Shown piece after piece: positions 11,401-22,040 of a stretch of 64,000 bases of DNA. Numbering within the stretch: the first letter of the stretch is position 1; each line of letters starts with the position of its first letter. The position numbers were made by a program, and so were the translations under genes. This stretch comes from Neovahlkampfia damariscottae (lineage: Eukaryota; Heterolobosea; Selenaionea; Neovahlkampfiida; Neovahlkampfiidae), in the NCBI GenBank assembly GCA_016618085.1, contig JABLTG010000074.1, positions 30,514 to 94,513 on the forward strand, in the 5' to 3' direction. The notes beneath the pieces are model-generated. The model had not been told where the DNA came from. It worked only from the letters and a program-made list of their open reading frames with translations, and did no database searches.

Positions 11401-11970
11401 TTACCATGAATTTTCCTGAGGTTCAGTCCAAACAAATTGACTTTCATAATCTCTTTTACTTGTAGTTGTACTTTCATTTGGATTTCCTTCGTCAAGAATT
11501 TTAAATCCATTTTTTTCTGCGTATTCAACAGCTTCTTCTTTTGTTCTGAAACGTTTTGCTTGAGATAATTGAAGTTGAATTGATGGATCACTTGTTCCTA
11601 AAAAAAAAAAAATTAAAAAGTATATTTATCTACCAGTCCTTTTTGAAAGAATTAAAAAAAAGTTATTTTTCCTACCATCCCATTAATGGATCACTCCAAA
11701 CTGTTCCACTTTCACCTTTTACCCATTGAATTCTCCATTGTTTTGTATTTTCTTTTGACATGCATGCAGCTTGTGGTGATTCCATGTATACTTTAACGTG
11801 TCTGTCTGTTGAGAGAATTTAATTTTTTTTTTTTTTTCATTACGTTGTTCATTCTCTGGAAAAGAGCTTACATGTTGTAAGTCTTCACTGTTGATACTAT
11901 ATAAACGAATAAAATTTGTGTTTTTATTTGTTTTGAAAAGTTGTTTAGTTTTGTTGAGTGAACGGAACAT
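11401..11970 (-). CDS. NDUFS4: NADH dehydrogenase (complex I) 18-kDa subunit NDUFS4
   Basis: Four exons (11970-11844, 11805-11676, 11638-11634, 11597-11401) give 152 residues. The N-terminus (FRSLNKTKQLFKTNKNTNFIRLYS) is a mitochondrial presequence. The conserved core reads KVYMESPQAACMS, TKQWRIQW, SDPLMGWTGTSDP, EEAVEYAEKNG, as in NDUFS4 (human MGWASTADP). The third exon is only 5 nt long, GACTG: without it the reading frame after LMG is lost, and with it the residues W-T-G-T-S-D-P align exactly. NDUFS4 is a peripheral-arm accessory subunit in the mitochondrial matrix, so its presence argues for an aerobic organelle. It lies 24 bp from the esterase stop and 48 bp from the TFIIIC start. Confidence 0.93.
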
Positions 11971-11994
11971 TTTTAATTGGTTGAAAAAAAAAAT

Positions 11995-13733
11995 TTATTC
12001 TTTAAAATAATTCCCAATTCTTTCCCACATTTTGCAAAATTTACCTCTATATTCTTTAATTATTGATGATTTTAATGAAAAACTCCAAATTTCTTGTTTT
12101 TTCAAATCAAATTTTGGAAGTTGAATTTGTTTATCTGCTGCATAGTTAGCTATTGTATTTATCATTTCAGTTGATAAATTTTTTTCATCTTCAGTTCTTG
12201 CAGAAGGATTATAATAACCATATGATTTCCAGAAGAATGATAATTCAGCAGAATGACATGAATAATTATGATTTGAACAAGCACCAAATGAATTTGGCAT
12301 ATCTCTCAATGGTGCATGGTTAAAAAGATACATTGATGCATCAGCATTTTGTCTTATCAATTCTTTAGTTGCTGCCAATCCACCACAATAAAAATAATAA
12401 TCAGTTCCAAGTTCAATGAGTGTATGTCTGGCGTCATGATGTCTCTGTGGATAAGTTCTCAAAACCTAAGGTAAAAGTTTAAATTTTGTGATTTTGAATT
12501 TTACTTCAGGAGCAAAAATACCAAGCCAAGGATATGCCAAAGCTACTAATTGCCAACGTGGAGTGTATCTTGTCCAAGCTTTTAAAATAAATGTTGCAGT
12601 TTCATCTCTATTAAATCCAATGATAACTTTGACATTTTTTTTGAATAATCCTTTTTGAATCAATTTCATCGGTTGATTTGGTAATATTTCTCCATCAATT
12701 GTTGGTTGCCAAGGCAGTACATTTCTTGTGTTCAAAAGTGGTGGAATTGGTGCAACTGTTGTTCTTGAACTTGCAAGTAAAATTTCATTGAGAGATTTCT
12801 TTTCATAACATTCTCTATCATCAGTTTTACATCCAAGATTAATTGCAAACATTCTCATGTACTCTTGATTTTGATTTCTTCTTCTGTAAAGTACTGCAAA
12901 TGGTGAACCCTTTTTAGAAGTAAAATTTGAAATGATTTCTTTTTTACCATCAAAAAGACTTTATGAAAAAGATTATCTTTTGTTTTTGGTGAAACTAAAT
13001 GAACTAAAACGGCCATTGCTCCAGCTGATTGACCTATTAATGTCACTTTTTTTGAATCTCCTCCAAAATTGTGAATATGTTGTTGAATCCATTCTAATGC
13101 GAGTCTTTGATCCATAATACCATAATTACCTTTACCTCCTAAACCATCTAAAAATCCAAGAGCACCTAAACGATAATTGATACTGATGTATATTGTATTT
13201 GTTGAATTTGCCATCGATGTTCCTCTAATATTAAAATTTGCACTTGTTCCTGTGATCTATATTCAATTATTAATTAAATTTATTCTTACAAAAGTTCCAC
13301 CATGAATGTATACAACCACTGGAAACTTTTCATTTTTTCTTCTCATTTTTGGAGTCCAAATATTCAAATTCAAACAACTGAAGAATTAATAATTATTGCA
13401 AAAATACTCTTCACTTTGTTTTGGAAATACTCTTGGATTCCATTCTTTTGCTTGAGCACAAATATGACCTTAAAAAAAGAAAAAATTAAAATTGTGTTTT
13501 TTAAACAAACCGAATTGTGTTGCATTGAAAACAGATGGTGACCAAGGTGTCTTTGACAATGGAGGTCTCCATCTTTTTGGTTGTTCTCCATATGGAACTC
13601 CAAGAAAAGAAACATAATTATTTTCTTCTGTTCCTCTTATTTCTCCATTTTCTGTTTTAATGATGACAAATTTTGAAAGAATTGATGACAGCAGTGTCAA
13701 CAATAAAATAATTGAAAACAAACTTTTTGTCAT
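11995..13733 (-). CDS. Secreted type-B carboxylesterase
   Basis: Six exons (13733-13511, 13468-13408, 13377-13290, 13256-12948, 12909-12505, 12465-11995) with introns of 30-42 nt give 518 residues. A signal peptide (SLFSIILLLTLLSSILS) starts the protein. Next come FLGVPYGEQP, the SEDCLNLNIWTP signature, the oxyanion-hole HGGTF, and the nucleophile elbow GQSAGA. The acid is in GFNRDET and the catalytic His in CHSAELSFFW, so the triad is complete. Such enzymes hydrolyse carboxylic esters outside the cell or in the secretory route, and the substrate is not predictable. The splice sites are well supported because several conserved motifs cross them. Confidence 0.93.
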
Positions 13734-13905
13734 TCTTTCAACCTTTCCAAAAGTTATTTAGAGTCAGAACAATGATTTTATTGGTTCTTTTTTTCGGATT
13801 TACTGTAGGGGATGAAACATATTTTTTAATTCAAAAGAGAAGTAAGATTTCAGGAAAAAAAAAACTACAATTTTTTCATTGGCCAAAAAAAACCATTCAA
13901 ACAAA

Positions 13906-14361
13906 ATGAAGAGAAGTTTGGAAGAAGAAGATTCAGACGTGGAAGAATCACCAACACCAAAAAAAAAGAAACAAAAAACAACTCAAGAAAATAATAGTTC
14001 TTCAGAATCTGATTCTGAAGAGAAAAAAACGACAAAAAAAAAATCCTCCAAAAATCAAAAAAAAAAAACCGAAACAAAGAAAAGAATTTTTACCAAAGAA
14101 ATAAAAACAATGATGTTTGGTTTTGGTGAAGTATCAAATCCTATAGCTGAAACTGTTGATTTAATCGAAGACTTAGTTTTTCAATACGTTCATGATATGT
14201 CAGTAAAAGCTTTACAAACAAGTCAAAAAAGAGGAAAACTGACAACAGAAGATTTTGTTCATGGAGTCAGAAATGATCCAAAAAAACATGCTAGAGCTCA
14301 AGAATTATTAAAATTAGAAGAAGAAATCAGAATTGCAAGAAAAGCATTTGAGGATAAATAA
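13906..14361 (+). CDS. TAF13: TFIID subunit 13 (TAF13), histone-fold
   Basis: A single exon of 151 residues. The first about 60 residues are a charged, Ser/Lys-rich tail. The rest matches the TAF13 histone fold: RIFTKEIKTMMFGFG, NPIAETVDLIEDLVFQYVHDM, GKLTTEDFVHGVRNDPKKHARAQELL, EEIRIARKAFED. TAF13 pairs with TAF11 in the general transcription factor TFIID in the nucleus. The true start is the ATG at 13906; the open frame further upstream lacks an ATG. An ATTGG box (reverse CCAAT) lies at 13878-13882. The stop is 17 bp from the stop of the convergent glutaminase-like gene. Confidence 0.95.
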   Translation: MKRSLEEEDSDVEESPTPKKKKQKTTQENNSSSESDSEEKKTTKKKSSKNQKKKTETKKRIFTKEIKTMMFGFGEVSNPIAETVDLIEDLVFQYVHDMSVKALQTSQKRGKLTTEDFVHGVRNDPKKHARAQELLKLEEEIRIARKAFEDK

Positions 14362-14378
14362 AAAATTTTGTATTATTT

Positions 14379-16141
14379 TTATTGAAGTAATCTTTCTTTT
14401 TTAGTTGCATATAAAACATCAAATGCACTCCAACTATATCTTTCTGTTAATTTCTTTGCAAATAATTCAGCTCTGATACTATTTCCTGTTTTATCATTTA
14501 CTTTTGGTGAATTGATTACAATTCCACATAATCCAGGAACAACAATCATTGTTAACCCATTCAATCCACTTTTTGATGGAAGACCAACACCACATGCCCA
14601 TTCTCCTGAGACATCATACATCCCACATGAATACATCATTTGTAATGTCTTTTGTGTTGTCAATTTAGAGATTGCTCTTTCTCCTGTGAATGGACACACT
14701 CCTCCATTTGAAAATGTTGCACATGCAGTGGCCATTTGTAAAGGTGACATTTCAAGTGAATAAAGTTGTAAAAGAAAATCAGTTGTTTCTGAAATATTAC
14801 CAATTGTATTTGAATTAGAAAAACCTTCATTGGCAGCAATATAGTAAGACAATGATGACAATTTATCTTTTTTTTCTTTTTGTGACAAATAAAATCTGTT
14901 ATCAAAACCAACTTTTCCGTCAACAAATTGAGATATTCTTTTTGCAACATATTTAAATTTTCCTGAAATATTTTCTTTTGGTTTTATGAATTCAGCACAA
15001 ACTAAAGAACCAGAATGAATTAATGGATTTTGTGGTTTGTTTTTTATGTTCAAACCTATTTCATCATATTTTAAAGGACATGGTTCTTTTCCAACTTTTT
15101 CATGAATCACATCATACCCAAGGTCTTCAACATCAATGGCGTATAACAAAGGTGATATTAAAGCAAATAAAGGAAATCTTGAATCAGTATCACCAACTTC
15201 AATCACTTGACCATCAGCTGAAACAATTGTAATACCAAATTCATCTGATGATTCAAATCCAACTGGTGCTACACCTTCATCAACGTCAACACATTCCCAA
15301 TATAAACTATTAATATTCAAACAAAAATTCTGCCAATTTGGAATGATCAAATCATCAGAAAGAGCTCTTTGAAGAACACTTTCTTTTTCAATACAGTACT
15401 TTGCAAATGCTGACCAAATAATTTCATCTTCATCAGCCATTAAATCGACTTGTCTTTTCAAAACAGGATTAATGTCATAGTACAATCCTCTAGTTTCTAA
15501 AAATGAATTTAATCCTTCAATATAAACTCTATTGTCAAAAAAACCATCTAAATGTTCAAATAACAGTCTAAATTTTTCTAATTTTGATTCAACTGCTCCT
15601 TTTGATAATTTTGTTGTACCAACAGAAACCTCACCTGAAAGTTCAATACCTGTTTTTGCTCCATTTTGTTTTAAAAGTTCCACTACTTCTGTTTGATTTG
15701 CGTTCATGGCACATCTCAAAGGTGAAGCACCAAATTTATCTAATTCATTTATATCGGAAAGTTTGGTAAGAAGATATTCAACAACTTCATATCTTCCTTC
15801 TTGAGCTGCAACATGTAAAGCTCCTCTTTTAAAATGAAATTAAAAAATCAAATCTTTTACCTGTGGTCATAATCTAAAACATCAGGATCAATTTTATCTA
15901 CTTCAATATATTTTTTGACTAAATCCAAGTCTCCTATATAAACAGCATAAATTAAACTGAAATGTTTCGAAGTGAAAGGTGTTTTTGATTGAAAATACAT
16001 GTGGCGAGGTGAAGTGAGTGGTGTTACCAGTGTTGAACCTGGAGATGCAGCAAAAATATCAGGTGAAGCATTTGCTGAAAGTGTGGAGCCAAAAGGATTT
16101 AATCCTGTTCCTATGCTCAATCTTCTGCTCTTGTAACTCAT
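14379..16141 (-). CDS. Ankyrin-glutaminase protein, probable pseudoenzyme
   Basis: Two exons (16141-15861 and 15825-14379) with a 35-nt intron give 575 residues. After a Ser/Pro-rich N-terminus come ankyrin repeats (residues about 55-150; GALHVAAQEGRYEVVEYLL), an EF-hand-like helical region, then the beta-lactamase-fold glutaminase domain (YAIDVEDLG, VGKEP, YYIAANEG, NGGVCPFTGERAIS, YSCGMYD). Active glutaminases have Q-S-x-x-K before the P-L-x-Y-A-I segment; here the aligned residues are F-A-L-I-S, so the nucleophile Ser is Ala and the Lys is Ser. The substrate Asn in NPMVNAG is His (NPLIHSG). The catalytic Tyr in CGMYD remains. Ankyrin repeats are C-terminal in animal GLS but N-terminal here. 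A regulatory or scaffolding role is inferred. Confidence 0.88.
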
Positions 16142-16398
16142 AGATGATTGAGAATTAAAAAAAGGTATTTGGTTGGTTGAAGAAAAAAATTTCCAAAAGG
16201 AAAATTTCCTAAAATGAAGTCATTCAGCTTTTTAACTCTTTCAGGCAATTTCATTAAAAAATTGAGTAATTAACTACCTAGAATGAAGTGGAATTTCTTT
16301 TTCTTTTTTCTTTTCAATTTTCGAAATGAAGAAAATTAATCAAATTTCATTGGTTAATTCTCCTCTTCATTTTTTGGAATTTTTAAAAACTTCGAAAA

Positions 16399-19300
16399 AT
16401 GGATGATTTGGAAAGAGCGGTTTTGTGTGAATTAGATCCTTTGGCTTCTGATGAGTTAAGAAATTCAGCAAGAACTTATCTTGAAAAAATAAAACAAAAC
16501 CCAGATGTTTGGAAATTTTGTTTTCAACGACTTTTTCAACCAAGTGACCCACGAGTTCAATTCTGGTGTCTTCAAATACTTTCTTCATTATTCAAAGAAC
16601 CTGAATTCTACAAAAAAATTTCAAATTTACAACAAAAAGAGGTACAAAGAGCAATAATGAATTACTACGCAAATGTTTGCAAAGAAAATCCAAAAGTTTT
16701 TTTAAAAAACAAACTTTGTGAAGTATTAGTTTATTACTTTAGGTTTCAGTATTCAGAGAAAATGTGGCCTAATTTTTTTAAAGACATTTTTTCAACTTTA
16801 AATTCAGGTGTCGTTTACGTTGAAATGTTTTTGAGAATTTTAAATACAATTGATGAGTTAATTGTTGTTCCTGATATTTCAACATTAAATAAGAAAGAAA
16901 GAAATAGAAACACTTTGGTAGTATGAACAAACTTTTTTTTCTAATCTTTTTTTTTTTCAGAAAGATATTATGAGAGATGACGCTGTGCCAACAATAATCG
17001 AATTCTTCTACTCTGTGTTAACTGGAAATAATGAATCATTGATAAAAATGGCTCTTGGTTGCTTAAAAAACTATATAGGTAATTTTTAACAAAAAATAAA
17101 ATTAAAAACTGTAAAGATTGGATTGATATACAATTTGTTACCACTGAAAAATTCGCTACTTTATTTTATAAATATGTTAAAATGGAATATTTCAAAATTG
17201 AAGCCATTGAATGCATAGAAATGGTAAGAACAAGTTAAAACAAAAATTTATCAAATTTTCAGATTGTTTTGAAAGGAATGGACTTAGTTGAAAAATTGAA
17301 ATTGATTCAATCTTTACATATTCTTGATGTTATTTGTAATATCAAATTCGAAGTTTTAACATTTTTTTTTAATTTCTTCATTAAGGATTCTGGTGATGAT
17401 TTTGAAGTCAATGCATCTGCTCTATCATGTTCTGTAGCAAGACAATTAAGAGAATCATGGATTGGATTAGCCAAAAGTGATCCAATATACTCACAAGAAT
17501 CATATAAATTAATTGAATCATTTTTACCATTTATATTTCAAATTTTCAGTAAAACACCAAAAGTATCAGCAGAAGTAATTCCATTCTTAACAGATTATGT
17601 CAATTCAGTTTCAATTTTATTATCTAATTTTCTTTTATAGTTAAATGATCAATTGAATCAAACAGAAACAAAACAACTTGGTTTAATCTTGAATATTATT
17701 CATCAAAAAGCAAAATATCCAAAGGATTTCAATTTTAATGGATTAGAACAAACAGAATATGAAAATTTAATCATTTCTTATCGAAGAGTATATTTTTTGT
17801 TCTTTTTAATATATCAAAGGATTTATTTGCACTATTTAAAACTATTGCAAGAAAGAATAAGTTATTCACTTTAGGATTCATGAAATCAGTCATTACAAAT
17901 TTATTCAAAAATTTAAAAAATTTACCATATGATGAAATAGAAATTGCATTGTCTTTATTTTATTTTCTCGGTGAAGTAATTCCAGAAGATACTTCAAAAG
18001 ATTCATTTTTCATTGAAACAGTGGATGCAATTATCACAAACAGTAAAATAATCTCGAACTAACATGTTTAAAGACATTTCATATCATGAACATCAAACTA
18101 TTCAAATTTTATATTTTGAAATTATTAATAGATATTCAAAGTTATTAACATCACATGAAAAAGTTATTCCTTTCGTTTTAGAATCATTCATTGATAAAAG
18201 AGGTCTAAGGAATCCAAATCCAGCTGTTCAAAGTCGAACAAGTTTTTTATTCAAAAAATTCGTTTCTTCATTGAAATATTATTTACATACATATATTGAG
18301 AAATTATATGAATTTTCAAAAGTAAGAAGTTTTCTTTTTTTGATCCAATAGGATTTTATGATTTTTAAATTACCTGGAACAACCAATGAAGATGAAGATA
18401 TGATTGATGATAAAATGTTCATTTATGAAGCGTTTGGATTAATACTTGGAAGTGATAAAATGGATCCAAATTTAAGAATAACAATCATCAAAGTAAAGTT
18501 AAATTTTTGTTAATATTGAAATAGAAAATTTTACAACCTTTAATTTCACATATTGATGAAATTATAACAAAGAAATTATATCTTCAAGATACAAAAGAAA
18601 AACAAATTTTTTCAATTTTATTATCACAAGAAATCGGAGCAATTGGATTCATAAGTAAAGGATTCTATGGATATAATCAAACAAAAGAAACAGTTGAATT
18701 ATTTCAAAGTTTATTTAATATTGTAATCAATGTATTTAAATCATTACCAAAGAATACAATGATTAGAGAAAAAACAATATTTGTTATTCAAAGAATGATT
18801 CAAATTTTAGGAGAACATGTAATTCCAATGTTTAAAAATGTAATTTCGGAGTTATTCTCTTTAGCCAATGAACCAAATGAATTAACAAATGTTTTGGTTT
18901 TATTAAATCATTTATTATCAAAAACACAAAAAAAATCATATGACCTGATTGAAGATATATTTCTACCAATCATTCAAAAGGTTTTTAAATTGATTTCAAA
19001 TGGAAATTATAATCAAAATTCACAATCTGAAATTGATAGAGAACAATCAATTTTACATAAACATTATTTCATGTTCATTCAATCAATTTGTAATAATAAG
19101 TTGTTACCTGTGTTTACAAGTCAAAGTAAGTTGAAAAAAAAAAAAATTAAAAAGAAAAGAAAACTCTGCAAATTTGAATCAAATTTTGGAAACCATTTTA
19201 CAAGGTTGTCAACATCAATCTATTCATGTTATTAAGTTATCTATTTCAATATTAACTTCAATGATTCAAAATTGGTGTGGAATTGGAACAAAAGATAATT

Positions 19301-19608
19301 TGAAAGGATTTGATACATTTGTCTATGAAAGAATTATTCCAGTTATTTTTTCAATTTCATCATTGGAACAAATTGATTTTGATGATGCTTCAACTGTCTT
19401 ATTAATCAAAGATTTAAGTAAATTGTTGAGAATTACATATCTTCAATTGGGTGGTGACTTTTTAGTTTTTTTGAGAAATCAAATTTTATCAAAATTGAAA
19501 TTGAATGATCAAGAAATTCAAAATTTTTTAGTTTTAATTCAAAATGATAATAACAAGGCATTTGATAATGCATTTTTAAATTTAATGAAAAATTTAAATA
19601 AAAGTTGA
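16399..19608 (+). CDS. XPOT: Exportin-T (tRNA nuclear export receptor)
   Basis: Eleven exons (16399-16917, 16961-17078, 17117-17223, 17263-17352, 17386-17607, 17641-17787, 17820-18042, 18074-18321, 18352-18492, 18525-19125, 19160-19608) with introns of 30-43 nt give 954 residues, close to human XPOT (962). The match runs end to end: the N-terminal LCELDPLASDELRNSARTYL, NTLKDIMRDDAVP, NYIDWIDIQFV, KGMDLVEKLKLIQSL, DKRGLRNPNPAVQSRTSFLFKKFVSSL and the C-terminal GFDTFVYERIIPVIF. Exportin-T is a HEAT-repeat karyopherin that carries mature tRNA out of the nucleus with Ran-GTP. The intron at 17353-17385 is in frame without a stop, so that exon border is less certain than the others. Confidence 0.93.
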
Positions 19609-19668
19609 TCTTTTTTTTCAATGATCGATCATTTTATTATTATTTGGTCAGAGTTAGGTCACTGACAT

Positions 19669-20856
19669 TTATTCTGATATTTCAATGATTTCAAGAGTTT
19701 CTTTTCTTTTTCTTTTATTTTTGATAAATTCAATTCTTGCTGTCAACCATTCTTCTTCTTTTTTAATATCATTTTCTTGATGAAATTTTAACAAATTTTC
19801 ATATCTTTCAAGAAGATTGGTTTTAATGGAATAATTGAATTTGGATAAACATACGACACATAAATGAAATGGTGCTGCATCATCTTCATCAATATTTCCA
19901 CTTCCATTCATCAAACTTCTTTTATTAGATGAATAGAATTTTACCATTTATAATAAATACAATGTCCCTATTGCTATATTAGTCTGAAATAAAATCTTAC
20001 AAAACCCAATCCATGCAATATTTCATGTCTAAATATTAATATAATTCAATTTTACGTTATAGTTTTGATTGATCTTTTCAAAATCAATTTGATTCTTTCT
20101 TTCTTATCTTGTTTGATTTTTTTATTGAATCGAACTAGACTGGTATGATAAATTTTGTCTTTTGCTCTTTGTAAATAGAATTCATCATATCTTGCAAAGC
20201 TAAATAATCCGATGTGTAATCCAGCTTGATTCCAACCTGCCAAATATAAATCTGATTCATCTTTATACAAGTCATACATGGTCATTCCACATAAATGAAA
20301 TGCATCTTTTGGTTTTACATTTTTCAAACCCTTAATAATATCATTCAAATTTAATTGTATCTCATCATGATCCAAACCTTTTCTTGATTTTATTTCACAT
20401 TTCTCATTTTTAACAATCATGTAATGTTTGTTTTGAGTTTCTTTTTCTATGACCAAATTTTCAAGCAACACAACATCTGTTATATTTCCTTTCAAATTTG
20501 ATGCAAAAAAAACTCGACTGTATTCTAACAATAAGTTAACATCAGGATAAGCAGGTTGACCAATCTTTGGATTCAAATTCGATTTTGGAATACCAACAGG
20601 AACCAAATATAAAATTGATTTACTTTTTATGTTTTTAGTTTTTTAAACTTTACTCTTTTGGTATTGTTGGTGCTGTTTGTTTGAAATCACTCAATGGTTG
20701 AAAATCTTCATCATAATTACTTAACCAGTCATCTTCAGTTTCTGGCATTGGTAATTTTTCAAAAAAATTCTTTCCTAACTCAAATTCTCTTCCTTTGACA
20801 GATTTTCCAATTGCTTCTTTCACTTCTTTGTTTGTCAAGTTTGTGTAGTGGGACAT
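19669..20856 (-). CDS. Archaemetzincin-type metalloprotease
   Basis: Five exons (20856-20654, 20622-20056, 20028-20001, 19967-19945, 19915-19669) with introns of 27-33 nt give 355 residues. Two exons are only 28 and 23 nt. Splicing rebuilds the metzincin zinc site HEILHGLGFGHC (the family form is HExxHxxGxxHC followed by a CxMNGS segment), here continued by IYYKCLMNGSG, then HLCVVCLSKF and an LLERYENLLKF helix as in human AMZ2. Upstream, GMTMYDLYKDE and GLFSFARY match the family. The two reading frames around 20.65 kb belong together: the second has no ATG, and the join gives PTIPKDKSILYLVPVG. Archaemetzincins are cytosolic or nuclear aminopeptidase-like zinc enzymes of poorly known role. Confidence 0.92.
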
Positions 20857-20946
20857 TTTTATTGGATACAAAAAAAACAAGAATCTTAATTTATTCACAA
20901 CATGGAATGGTCTGAAGGTTGAAAATATTGTCACAGTAGTGGAAAA

Positions 20947-21234
20947 TTAAAAGAATTTATTATAAAAATACATCAAAAAAGCAACAATCAAAAATGTAAA
21001 AAAAACAAATTTTGATAAATTTTCAGGTCCAAAAAATAAAAATGGATAACGACTTGAATATTCTTCTTTCATTTGCACTTTTTTTAAAGAATGAATTTGC
21101 CAATTATTTGGATAAATAAATTTATCACTCCACCACTCTTGACCTGTTGATTCTTCTTTTTTAGAAGTTTCAAAATCACTTGGAGATATATTTTCTTTGT
21201 TTGAACAAATTGTAAATTGATTCAAAATTCTCAT
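20947..21234 (-). CDS. Small tail-anchored membrane protein, unknown family
   Basis: A single exon of 95 residues. The first about 75 residues are polar and include WWSDKFIYPNNWQIHSLKKVQ. The last 20 residues are a hydrophobic helix (FVFFTFLIVAFLMYFYNKFF) that reaches the C-terminus, the layout of a tail-anchored protein of the ER or mitochondrial outer membrane. The W/Y-rich middle recalls small accessory subunits of respiratory complexes, but I recognise no specific family. A CCAATCA element lies about 37 nt upstream of the ATG. Coding status rests on length, ATG, promoter element and sensible composition. Confidence 0.6.
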   Translation of the reverse strand: MRILNQFTICSNKENISPSDFETSKKEESTGQEWWSDKFIYPNNWQIHSLKKVQMKEEYSSRYPFLFFGPENLSKFVFFTFLIVAFLMYFYNKFF

Positions 21235-21315
21235 TCCTTAATTGCTAACAAAACTCTTTGGTTCTAATTTGAATTGATTGGTTCAACAAAACAAGAAAAA
21301 AAGAACTGTTAAAAT

Positions 21316-22040
21316 TTATTCAGAGATTGAACATACTTCATCAACAACAAGTTGAACAGCTTTAATAGCTTCAACAGCTTTGTTTAAGTTGTCAAATTTT
21401 ACAAGTAAAGTTTGATCAGCATCATAATTCATTCCTTTAAGAATATTCCAACCTAAATCATTATAATTGTGAAGGTCTTTTCCTAATCCCATAGCAATAA
21501 CTTTCCATCTTGCATCTTGACCAGCAGCTTTACGCCATGAATTAATTTCAGTAGCTCTTGCTACAGGTGAAGCACATGGTTGACACCAAACTCCATAATT
21601 ATCTGAACAAGAAACACAATTTTTACATGGATGATGTCCAATATAATCACATTTGTTACAATTACATGGTCTATTTGCAACACCATCTGACATTACAACA
21701 ATTACTTTTGGAATTCCTTTTCTTCCACCATTTGTATCATGTACTTTAACTGCATCATTCAAACCGAGTAATGTACCTGTCCATCCTCTCATATGATCAT
21801 TTTTCAAACCATTTAATTTATTATTGAGAACTGCGTTGTAATTTGCTAAACCAATTTTTGTTTTTGAAGTTGTTGAAAATTGAACAACACCAATTTTGAT
21901 ATCATTTGGATGATTCATATTTTTAGTGATAGCTTTACTAATATTTTTAGAGAATTCAACTTGTGTAGCCCAATCATTATTTGACATTGATCCTGAACTA
22001 TCTAAAGCAAAAACAACATCAACTTGACCACGACATTCAC
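21316..22040 (-). other. von Willebrand A domain with cysteine-cluster insertion
   Basis: The last 240 or so codons of the giant surface protein read DVVFALDSSGSMS (complete MIDAS motif D-x-S-x-S), then a Thr in the TGTLLGLNDAV segment and the D of VIVVMSDGVAN, which complete the metal site. Eight cysteines are packed into about 33 residues immediately after that Asp, where a normal vWA has a short loop. The insertion could hold disulfides outside the cell or bind metal. Confidence 0.85.

Noticed and set aside
13712-13909. Signal-peptide-like frame between the esterase and TAF13
   Set aside because: It overlaps the divergent promoter and both starts, and the hydrophobic stretch comes from the antisense of AT-rich DNA.
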